A stretch of DNA of 64,000 bases from Onchocerca volvulus (taxonomy: Eukaryota; Nematoda; Chromadorea; Rhabditida; Onchocercidae), in contig HG738139.1 of assembly GCA_000499405.2 (NCBI GenBank), forward strand, positions 8,828,616 to 8,892,615, in the 5' to 3' direction. Within the stretch, counting starts at the first letter, position 1; each line of letters begins with the position of its first letter. The translations under genes and the position numbers were made by a program. Positions 49,708-64,000 of the stretch are shown here, in pieces. The notes below the pieces were generated by a model. It had not been told where the DNA came from, did no database searches, and was given only the letters and a program-made list of their open reading frames with translations.

Positions 49708-52063
49708 TAATGACAGTAGTAATTGCTGAAAACATTGTTGAAGTTTGTTGAAAGTATTTGTTGGCCTTTTATTATCAATATCTTGCAAGATTTCTTTTGC
49801 AGTCGATTAGCAATGCTTGGAACATCGGGTATATTTCAAAATAAGAACTAGTCATGCAGAATTTGACGATCTTTTCCGAAACAATCATCATGAAATAATT
49901 CTTTTTAGAATTTATACATTCATTTCAGATTAAAATTTTTTTCATTTGGAAAATGCTCTTGATGTTTAAATTATGTTCAGTTTCTAACACTAAGATATAC
50001 TAAGTTTTAAAATCAGCATTAAGATCTTTTTCTTCTTTTAAATGAAATAATGTTATCAAGTGATCGGTGGATGTTTGAGCATTATTCTGTTTTTTTTTAA
50101 TTTTCCTGGTTTTATTTTGTGATTTCGATGGAAATGGAAATATCTCGTTATTTGCATTACTTGGGTACTTATCACACTTAAAAATAGAGATGGGAATAAA
50201 TGAATGAAATATTCTACAGAAAGATTCCCCGGGAAGTGCAAAGATAGGACAAAATTATCATCATTACAGCGATCGCGATAGAGAAAGGCAAATCGCATCA
50301 ATCAAAAAAATTGACAACTTCACGTTTCTTGCAATTCCCTTTGGAGCTACGAAATTGGACAAGAAATTGAGCACTATCGAACAATTGGTTTGCTGTCTTT
50401 GATAGAAATAGAGCAATGTCAAAGATACGTGAAGAACGAGAAATGATTTTTATGTTGTTAATGAACTGATACCAAGAATGACATGGCATAGACAGGTGTA
50501 ATAGTTCACCGTTGTGATGTTGAAGCCACTGACCTTAATGTACAGTAATTTTTGCTCGCCAAATTATTAATTTTTTTTTTTTCAATTAAAAGAATAAATT
50601 GGTCCCCTGAATATATCTATCGAATGCGCCATTCCATTATCATAGATGTGCTTCTCATTGTTGGCTCATTTCGTTGAATAGTGTTGGGAGATAATTCAGG
50701 CTTCAACATGATTTATGGCTCAAGCGATGAGGGATAAACTGGAAATATTAAGCTGAAGACATAATTATGAGATTTAGTGCAAAATAATTGTCTGGAAATG
50801 TAATAGTCCACCGTTGATCGATAATTGTCTGGAATGAACTATTTGTTGTAATAGATGATGAGACGAAATCGTAATATGATTGTAACAGCGAGTATTATCA
50901 TATTTCTTGAACACTTTTATATTCAGTAAACGTAGCTCACATTTCCAAGACTAAATTGTCCTGAAAATATCTTTCACCTAAGTTCTCGTAGTTTTTAATC
51001 GGAAGTCACTTAAGTGTTTAAAAATTGTCCTTTTTAAGAACTGTTTAAATTATAAATTAAGTTCGATTTGTGCACATATTAAATAATATTACTAATTTTG
51101 AACATTTCCTTCTAGTATAAAACAATGTGACGGTATTGAGGTATTGACTGGGAAAATTCATGAGCAGAAGGATTGCGAGATTTCCAATGCAAAAATATCT
51201 GAAGTATATAATGTTCATAAGATAGTTTTACGAGTGATCTTTACGGAATAATTGTTATTGAATGTTTTTAAATGTGATTCACAAAGTGACATCAGCAAAT
51301 GTTCGAAAATCTCATTTTTCAATTTCAAGAGCGAATGATATCGTTTATAACGCATTTAATTGAATTAATTGATTGAATTTTGAAATAAATTGATTTCAAC
51401 GAAAAACTATTCATACCAAGTTGATAAGTTCCTAAACCGAATAAATTAATTTTTTGCAGTATGTCGAATCTCTCTTGGTTAAGCTGAATGTAATTTCAAT
51501 TCGGTTGACTTTTTGATTAAAGAAAATCAGTTAACCAGAAATCACCTTCATCTATTTAAGATATCCAGATATTTTTATTATTGGTAATGATTCATAGATG
51601 AATTGCTCTTTAAACAGGATCAAGTCCAATGTATTTGTAGCATCTACAAAACTAGCCGGAAGGAATGATTCAGGAAAGCTGCACAGAAATTCAACTAATT
51701 TAACCACTCTCAACAGGTAGATAGGTATGCGACAGGAACACTTTCACTTTCACATTGTACAAAAAATCAATTTTTCACGACAGTTAACTCTTCCCATCGT
51801 TCCGTTTGTCCATCCTTCCTTCATTTCCTTGCATTTCACTTCTCTTAGAGATTTCATTTCTCACTGATCGCATCAGTTCCTTTGTTGTCTTCATACTTTT
51901 CTATTTTTCTTGAAGTTTGATAGCATCCACTGATATTAATCAGCGAATGTTTTATCATTTGTTTTTCCTTTCTTATCAGAAATTTAAAGCATTTGAAGTT
52001 TTCTGATTGTTCGTATCATACAGGAAAGAGTATATTTATAATTAATTTCATCAAACCAGATCT
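49708..52063. other. unique region right of copy 2, no firm gene
   Basis: Begins exactly where copy 2 stops matching copy 1. Mostly AT-rich non-coding sequence; one exon-like piece at 51116-51251. Minus-strand frames at 50056-50489 have no recognisable family. Confidence 0.5.
51116..51251 (+). CDS. exon-like piece, unknown
   Basis: Opens after a fair acceptor ('CCTTCTAG') and reads 44 residues to TAA, with protein-like composition ('GIEVLTGKIHEQKDC'). It may be the last exon of an unrecognised plus-strand gene or a decayed one. I found no partner exon upstream. Confidence 0.25.
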
Positions 52064-52758
52064 ATGCGTTTAAATGCCAATAGCGATAGCGTGGAAGAGA
52101 ACATGGATCTCATCCTCTGCAATACACAAACTGCTTCTTTCCCGGCAATAACCCATTTATGGCGTTCCCCTCATCAACCTTACATACCGTACTACTTCAC
52201 CTCATCGCCACCGCAATATTCCCCATTTTCACCACATCTACCTTACTATTCGAATGCGACGGTAAGTTAAATATCACTTTCACATGCCTAAAATAAGCAA
52301 TGTTAGGTCAAGTATGATCGTTTTCCTTGAGGAAGAATCGTTCCGTCTTCGGTGTACACGAACGTTGAGCTGAGAGAAGATGTCGAGATGTGGATGATCT
52401 TGATATTCTTCTCTCAGATCAACGATGTGTATAACTGACCGTCAAATAAGTGATTATTAGGAGCTTAAACGGAATGGACCGTAAAATAACTTGTCATTAT
52501 AAGAAACTGATGTTAATCACTTCCGTTCTGTTGAACTAGAGTAGTCTGATGTGTTGATATTCAGAAAATACTAGCTTCATGCAGCAATCATTTCAGACAA
52601 CAACTCGACAACAAAGAAAATATCAAAATAAGAAGGCGCAAAAGTCAAGTAAAACCCATTTTTGGTGTGCCGGAATAGCTCAACTCTTGTGGACGATAGC
52701 CTTGATCATTGTGCTCGGTTTGCTTGCTATGCTAATACTTGCTCTCTTTGTTATCTAG
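52064..52758 (+). CDS. small tail-anchored membrane protein, unknown
   Basis: Two exons, 52064-52261 and 52597-52758, joined in phase 0 at a GTAAGT donor and TTTCAG acceptor, giving 119 residues. The first half is rich in proline, tyrosine and serine ('PHQPYIPYYFTSSPPQYSP'). Then comes a basic stretch ('RQQRKYQNKKAQKSSK') and one hydrophobic helix ('LLWTIALIIVLGLLAMLILA') that runs to the stop, so it should be a tail-anchored protein with its N-terminus in the cytosol. The ATG follows an AG acceptor ('AACCAG') by four bases. I recognise no family; likely nematode-restricted. Confidence 0.65.
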
Positions 52759-54634
52759 AAAACCTGTTCGGTAAACAGCATGAGAAATTTAGAGGGGATT
52801 TACTCCACATTTGATCATAGATTCGACAAATTTGAAATATCATTTGTATCCATGTAATTTCGCACTAACACTCAACTAAACACGAAATTATCTCTCGGAA
52901 AGAGGCTCAATCATGAACTAATAGAAGTTATTACATGAAATATTACAAAAATTTTTAATTGTAACTTATATTTATCATAATTCATCATAAAAAAGTCTTT
53001 ATAATTCTCGCCGAATAAAAAACCTTTAGTTTCAATGCTTTGCGATAAAACAAAGTTCTAGAAAATTGTGTTAATTCTTGATTTTTTGTGATATGATATT
53101 GTAAATATTTATATATATAAACGAAAAGCGCAATAATATTTGGTTCGTTATCCCAAATCTTATATCAAAACACATTGATGCATACTCGAGTGTTCAAGGT
53201 ATAGAGACGAAATATATAATTATTGAATTATTAATTATGTCGAAATGTGAAAATTTTGCACTAGAATATTTTTTACAGGAAGTTTCATACAACCAAACAT
53301 GAATATTATTACTTTTTTATTGTTATAAAATTATTATTCTTATAAAATTGAAAGGCTTCCACAATCCATATATTGTATCTCAATATTTTACAAAGCAGCA
53401 AAATTTCTAAATTAAATATACTGATCAAGTGACTATAGGCTAAAATTTTACTCAGTACGATATTAAATTTCCATGCCTGAAGTGGATGAGTCAAAGAAGT
53501 GTCAAGTTATAAAATCAGCATATTTCTAAAAGTAAGCAATTAATTAAAATTATGGTACACTGGAAAAAAAAAAACTGCATGTAGACCATTTTATAAGTTT
53601 CCATTTAAATTGCCACAAAAAAAAAAAAAAAAAAGCAGAGAGATTGATATAAATGCGAAGATACTACAAAAAAAAAAAAAAAAAAAAAAAAAAATATGCG
53701 ATTAGATTCACTTCAGTTATTCTTCATGAATGATGACATTTGAGTAGAAAAAAAATTAAAATATACTACATATGTACTTTTTTATAAAAGCATATATTAC
53801 AGTATGAAAGTGGTAATAATAGAAAAGACAGATTTGCTAAAATAAATACAATTGAGTGGCTCATAATAATAATTAATGGTAAATCATCCTTCTCTTATCA
53901 TTAGCTCATCGCTTCATAAATGCTTTTTTCGAAAGGAATATATGTCAACTTTTAGGATTTCGAGGATTCATCGAATTTTTTTTTTTTTTGTTAGCAGTAA
54001 AATTATCAATGAAATCACTATTTTTAAAACTTCAAATTTTCGCTAGGAAATAATGCTAATAAGAACACGAGTTATGTTGGTTTGCAGCAGTAAAGTTAAT
54101 AATCATGATTTAACTTTCTGTAATGAGGAAATATATCTTTTGGTCTCTTTCTGTCGCTTTATATTATCTATACCGTTAATTCATTAATTTATAAAAAATA
54201 AATGATTTTACAGAGTTTTTTCTTTTTCTAAATAATCGGAGAAATTATATTGAAATTAAGGGCAAAATAATTTGATTTAGTAGGAATAAGATAGTGATGA
54301 TTAGTAAAAGATAAGCAATAGCCTGCCAAAAGTTTGAAGGGAATACCAATAGATACACCATTTATCAAATTTAATGCTCTATAGCTAGATGCTTAAAAAC
54401 TCAACTAATCGGTCATAAGAGTAGAAAATTGTATGATTTCAAAAAAGAGAAAACTTGGGAAGACATGAAGCAGAGCAAAGTAAATAAATTTTAAGATTAT
54501 AAACAAATAAATGATTCATCAATAAATTTTGACAAATTTTAGCAAATTAGCGACCGCAAAGTTACAATCCTTATTAATTTCGAAAAAAAAATCCACACAA
54601 TGACAAATTCTTATAACATTTCTTCGCGGTGCTA
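52759..54634. other. intergenic between convergent genes, no gene seen
   Basis: Contains poly-A tracts (about 53618-53634 and 53669-53693) and short frames only. It separates the 3' ends of the small tail-anchored gene and the UDP-glucose pyrophosphorylase gene. Confidence 0.6.
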
Positions 54635-58486
<3,852 letters not shown>

Positions 58487-61400
58487 GCCGTGTAAAACTG
58501 AAAAGAGGAAGACTAATATTGAAACAAAAAAACGTCTTTCCAAATTAGAAATGAAATGACAACGATATTTATCGCTCGATCGTTATATTAATTTCAGTAA
58601 CTTAATGATGCAAGCTTTCCTCACTGAGAAGATCCACAAAGCTATCGGAATAGCATGCAAAAGGCTGCAACAATTATAAGGAGAAAAAGTAAGTAGCAGA
58701 TGTTGTCCTCTAGAGCATCATCAATCGATGAAAGTTTTTAACAAAACTTTCATGCTGGAAAAAGCTGAAAGAGTATTATATGAACCAAGCAGAATAACAA
58801 TCCCATTCAATACAATTACCATCTCAATTTCTTCTGTTGATCTGATTCTTGACACAATATTAGTTTAATTTGGTTGCATGATGATGACAAAACTAAGCAC
58901 GAAGGAAATTTGAAGACTATCAATTTTTCTCACCAATTTCAGCTTCGTCTAATTGCATCATTTATCAGATTTCCTTTTAATTTTTTAAATTTTCTCAACA
59001 ATGGTAATTAATCCTCCCTTTTTCTTTTTTTTTTCTTTTTTTTTCATCTTTCTTACTATTTCGTACTGTAAAACTGACGCATTAGTGATGGATCAATTCA
59101 AGTATAGATAATCATGCAATTCCAATTTGCTAAGCACTGTCATGGCTAAATATGGGATTGACTCTCATTATGACATTATGACCTGATATGTAGTGAACAG
59201 TAAAAAAGAACTAATTTGAGGCTGGCATCGAGAGCAAAAGAGAGGTTATTATAGGTCAAGCTCAAAAGATGCAACAATGAACAGAGTAATTGTGTTGATC
59301 TTGGTGTTACTGAAACTCGGCAAGTTTCAAAAAATCAGACAAGCAATAGAATTAAAATGGTGCAGCTGAATTTCAATTGAACATCAAGGAACACACACAA
59401 ATCAATAAGTTCAAGAAATGATTTCAAAAAGTGCTGATTGTAAAAAAAATCTATTAATGATTGACTGTCGTTTCTGGCATATTCATCAAAGCTATCGCCA
59501 AACTTACCAGCATCGCTGCCTCCAATATAAATGTTTGATAAAACAATATAACTGGTTTTATGCATTCATATTCGGTAATATTTATAATCAAATTTCTGCT
59601 AAAAGAATTCGAAATTCTTTCCGAAATTCAAAGTTCTAATTCCATGAAATATATGCCACCATGACACTGATTTTAATATTTCAAATGCCAAATACGATTT
59701 TCCGAGAAACTTTTTTAAATCAGTGTATCAACCGCTCTAGTGATGTGCAGTTTTTATAGAATAGTTTACAAATATTTTAAATATAAAAACAGAAAAAGTC
59801 ACCCTTATGGTCATACTTACGATGAGCTATCTGGCTTAGATATAGAGTGCATAAATAAATGATCTTTACAGCGGTTGTTTTAAAGATCATTTATTCTTCT
59901 AAGTTTGTTTATATCTGACTACTGTTTCCCTATTGTTGCAATATGTTTAGATTAAAGCAAAATTCGAGGCAAAATGAAGTTATACGTTCAAGTTTTTCTA
60001 AAAAGAGATAATTTACCTTATCGTATCCTTTCTGCATCATATTTCCGACCAAATCGGTTTTAGGCTATAACTGAAAACAGCGATCAACTCCGAAAATTAC
60101 TATACTCCAATTGCTAAAAACCAAAGTTCATAATTTCTTTCGGCACGAATACTTTGCTCTTCAAGGATAAAATATTACAACGATTGATGTTTGCTTCCTC
60201 TCCCAAATGAAAAGAATTTTACACCCAACTTTCTCTGGAGCCATAACAACTTATCATTACGAAGTTTCTAAACATTATATAATTTGAATAAACATACACG
60301 ACGAACAATACTCTAGGAATATAAAGGCATTCAATTTACTGCAACAGATATATAAATGGAAAAAACTGATTTTAGAATGGCATAAAATCGGTTATATAAC
60401 TTAAAGACTTAAAAGTTAGGATGACAACGACAACTAAAAGTATTGTTTGAATAGGCACTAACTGTAAAAAGTAAAACATAAAAAAAATATAAGCCCATAC
60501 AGTTAAGACAACTTTGCAAATAAAAAGCAATTTCGATTCAAGAAAAACCATTTGTATCGGAAAAAAGATATGACGAAATAATCGAAGAATCTCTGTATTA
60601 TAGAAATATGTTCGAATAATAAGCTTTTGACCTTTACTTATAATTAATATATTGTAAATTGTATTGCGCTATGGTCACAAATAGCAAGCAAACTCCCCTT
60701 GTATTAAAATTAAGATGCTGTAAATTAACTCCTTTTGAGCTATAAATTAACATGTTGTGAACTGTGCTAAAGTTAACATGCAGGAAACAAATGTTATATA
60801 TAAAGAGTAAAGACTGTCAATTTGGATCGTACCAGAACAATTACAATCATCAGAACGAACAAAAATTCTGATTAGGAGAAAAAAATTCTCATTGGAAAAC
60901 AAAAAGAACAAATTATCAGTCAAATACAAAATAACATTAATGAGAAACCTCAGTGTCGAACAGTCAATACAAGCAGTGTTGAACAGTTCCGAAAGATGTA
61001 ATTAGTTGCATATAGGAATATCTAAAGGTCAAATAGCGAGACGTTGGTGAAATCAAAGGATGGATCAAATAGTGCCACGACAATTAATTTAAACGAGGAG
61101 TATTAAAAATTAAGTAGCGCGACAAGATTTCAAAAGAACCAATAAACCGTAAGTAAAAAAATATTTACCGACAAAACGCTTCCATTCACAAATAAACAAA
61201 GTGAGGTCAACCAATCATGAGACGAGACGTTAGATTTAGATACGAGGAAAAAGCCCCGAAGGATTTCAAAGATTAAGATTTTAGAGTTGTAGTCAGTTCT
61301 TGAATGACACAAATCGACGCAGCAATAGCAATAAATCGGAATTCAAAGCAACACAGTAGCAGCAACAATTCGACAGTTCCTCTGTTCTTCTATTCGATCT

Positions 61401-63822
61401 GTACGAGCGACAAAGGAAAGAATAATCCAGTGATCAATTTGTTTGGATATTCTCTATTACTTGTAACATGAATGAGGAATCACTCCTCCGTCAATTAATA
61501 AAACTTTTGTTAACAGGTTTCGTCTCTATCATAACAATATAAAAAAAAAGAACTTTTCTGACATGTATTATTATCAGAACAAAGATCAAACCTTAATCAG
61601 ATTTAACAGAAAAATCTCAAAGAAACTCAAAGAAACTCTTAAAGAAGATTCCAGAATAATCCTTCGATTTAGAACGAAAAAAACAGCTTAATTATCAACC
61701 TTACTTAAATATTTTCGATAAATCTCTATTTTATATCATAAAAAAAGAATAAATCCACCGTTATAAATAAAGCTTTACTATTCGCTGTCCCAAACATCAT
61801 CGAGAAATTCTCAAGATAATCAGTATGATCCACAAATTTTATTTTTTAAAATTATGTAAAAATGAAATACGATTAATAGAAACGTCTTACTCTTCGATGA
61901 CAAAACATCGAAAGCATCCTTGAGTAGATGATAAATATACCGCATTCATGAAGAGTTTGTTTCTTATTTAAATTTGCCATATCAGAATATAGTGAACTTT
62001 ATTTAATATCTCAATTAATAATATGCTTATCAGTTTCTTCGTTTCAAAATAAATGAATCGACCATATGATAATGGTGGATAATGCTGATAAGGACATACT
62101 ATACACGTGTAACATAGAAGAAAGTATGATCAAGAAAAAGGGAACGGAAAGGCTAGATTAAGAATTATAATATGAACTTAGTAGCTCAAATTTAGGAGAA
62201 AAATTTAGTCAACGGAAACTTTTATCAATGATGGGAGCTTCTTCATAAAGAACTTTTAACAGTATTTCTAATCTTTGCTTCTCAGAATTCACTAATGATG
62301 ATTTACTTTCTATTATGTGATCCTAAACTTGCAGGACGCTTTGAACAGTAAATGATCAATACCAACTTCACATGTGGAAGTTAACTAGTAGCAACTAAGA
62401 AATAAAATGAAATAAAAGATCTGATGTTATAAACATGTGTTGAAGGCAAAGTCTTCTATCACTATTACCTGCCTTATCTCGATGAGTTCCAAACATTTGA
62501 TAAGAGAAAACAACATATGTAGCACTCAGAGATCAACGATGCATTCAGTAAGAAATGCAGAAGTATGCAGCTGTATAAACACCAAAAGATTGCATTCAGT
62601 TATACCTCGGATAAATTTTCTAGAATATAGTACAAAACTAGTAAGGTTGACTGCAAAATCTGGAAAACTAACATTCATTTCAGTAAGATAGAAAAAATTG
62701 TGAAAATTTCTGAAAAGAATATTGTTTATCAATGAAAAAAAAAAAACTAGAAAAAACAAATTAATCAACAGAGAGCAACAGAAGAAGAATAAGAAGGTGG
62801 AGGCTGGAGCATATTTTACTTTGCAATGATGTTAGCTAATGAAAAATATCTCGCTTATTTATATTTTCTAGTCAACCGATCAGACTAGCCGCCTTGATAT
62901 GATCGGCTCACTGGAAAATATAAGTTTCCTCAGCGATTCAATTCATCTCAGAATCAACATTTTCCATAGACTGGATCACATCGCAGTGATTCCATGCAAG
63001 ATGTTCTTAGAACATTGTAACCAATGAAACTATCAAATTTTGCATACTGAATTAAATAAATCTTTCTCAGAAATTGGAACGGTAACATAAGCTCGAAGAG
63101 TTTCTCAACCTCTAAGAAGTTTTTCACTGCTTTAAAAACTATTTTGATTATTGACGAATGACTCGTTACTGGTGCATGCTTGCAATCATTAAGACGCAAA
63201 TGATGATAAATTATCAAAGAACTTGATTTTTTATTACAATATATTGGTTGCTGTTATTTGAAATAGGGAAAAAAAAAACAAATACACTGACTCATTTACC
63301 ACTTCGACGATACTTTATATCGAATAGCAAAATAGCTATGACAGGCCTAAAGGGGCGTAAGTTGTAGTATAGTAGAGGTAAGGAAACTTGTTTCTATTTT
63401 TGAAGTGTTGGTTTATGCTCAAGGAACCCATTAAGCTGAATACTTCTTGAATAGTTTCCTTCAAATAAGTTCGGATGATAAAAGTTGCTATAGCGTAAAA
63501 CAGATTTGACTTTTGACAAAGAGAAATTTTAGCTGTTAAAAAGCTGTGTCATTTATCAATCAAAACAGTGCAATATAACATTTGTTAGTACTAGACATCT
63601 ATTAGTAGATTTCCAAGCAGATTAGAATGAACCGTCGGAGAATTTTTTTTTCTTTTTTTTTCTAAAATATCTAAAGTCCTAACAGGTAATTGACTACTAT
63701 TTTTTATTAAAACTTTTCGAATTCGAAGTAAAACCATAATAATTAAAATTCAGTTTTTACGCAGTTCTCTCAATTTTTAAATAAAGATAATATTTTAGAA
63801 TGAGAAACGATAATCAAACAAC
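58487..63822. other. long stretch without recognised genes
   Basis: About 5.3 kb upstream of UGP2. It is either intergenic or a long intron of the minus-strand gene whose exon lies at 63823-63925. Short frames occur on both strands (for example 59335-59565 and 62954-63217 on minus), without family similarity or convincing splice partners. It contains a perfect inverted repeat at 59854-59895. Confidence 0.5.
59854..59895. repeat. perfect 15-bp inverted repeat, 12-nt loop
   Basis: Arms 59854-59868 and 59881-59895 (AATAAATGATCTTTA and its exact reverse complement) around a 12-base loop. It could fold as a hairpin; AT-rich and short, so chance is possible. Confidence 0.8.
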
Positions 63823-63925
63823 CTTCAGCGCGCGCTCTTGAAGATGCCCGAACAATTCAGAATTAAATCGGTAACGATCGCCTTTCTCAACCATTGCTTT
63901 TGGTAGCAAACGACAAATGAGAAGC
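63823..63925 (-). CDS. internal exon of an unidentified minus-strand gene
   Basis: A 103-nt exon with acceptor 'TTTTTAG' and donor 'AAG|GTTG'. It starts after one base of a codon and ends in phase 0. It reads 34 residues with protein-like charge balance ('LLPKAMVEKGDRYRFNSEL', 'FGHLQERALK'). Preceding exons would lie right of the window; I could not find the following one. Family not recognised. Confidence 0.5.
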
Positions 63926-64000
63926 CTAAAAATTACAAAAAATAAGATCAGACAATAAGAACAGCTTTTTTTACAAATAAATAGAGCAAATGCAAAACTA

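Noticed and set aside
50056..50489. Minus-strand frames right of copy 2
   Set aside because: No splice pattern or family similarity; probably chance frames.
59335..59565. Minus-strand frame with a good GTAAGT donor, tested as UGP2 first exon
   Set aside because: Its phase does not fit the UGP2 exon at 58298; the 58486-58463 exon fits better.

Overview
The window is nuclear DNA of a nematode, very probably a filarial worm (Onchocercidae). It is AT-rich, its genes are split into many short exons with GT..AG introns, and TTTCAG-type sites sit just upstream of several start codons, as expected for spliced-leader trans-splicing. A block of decayed bacterial genes (rodA/mrdB and dapD) lies in the middle and looks like a Wolbachia-to-host transfer. 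No N runs, CRISPR arrays, rRNA or tRNA genes were seen. All gene models were joined by hand from splice sites, reading phase and remembered family sequences; no database search was run.

Layout. 1-839: 3' end of a TMEM165/GDT1 cation/proton transporter. 840-7525: poor in recognisable genes. 7526-14169: an RSKR/SGK494-type protein kinase whose largest intron carries a deleted BEL/Pao LTR retrotransposon. 14667-17551: a PP1-family phosphatase of the nematode GSP-3/4 (sperm) type. About 17590-20445: the bacterial insert. 20446-34272: a 13.8 kb unit with three intact same-strand genes: a SPOUT1-like RNA methyltransferase, phosphatidylserine decarboxylase and cytosolic seryl-tRNA synthetase. 34273-35882: a spacer holding most of a minus-strand, tail-anchored gene with an MSP/VAP-like domain. 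35883-49707: a near-identical direct copy of the 13.8 kb unit. 52064-52758: a small tail-anchored protein of unknown function. 54635-58486: a complete UDP-glucose pyrophosphorylase on the minus strand. 58487-64000: almost empty, with one exon of an unidentified minus-strand gene at the end.

The main discovery is the architecture of the middle. The unit begins inside the first codons of the minus-strand MSP/VAP-like gene. In copy 2 that gene reads through the boundary intact. In copy 1 the same first codons run straight into antisense dapD. Copy 2 therefore keeps the ancestral junction, and copy 1 was added together with a Wolbachia fragment, as in break repair with template copying and capture of endosymbiont DNA. 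The competing explanation is a haplotype or contig duplicated during assembly. It is favoured by near-perfect identity even in introns and by a T-rich block in copy 2 where most other bases have become T with no change in length.

The other genes are ordinary housekeeping functions: Golgi ion homeostasis, phospholipid synthesis, tRNA charging, RNA methylation and UDP-glucose supply, plus signalling enzymes.
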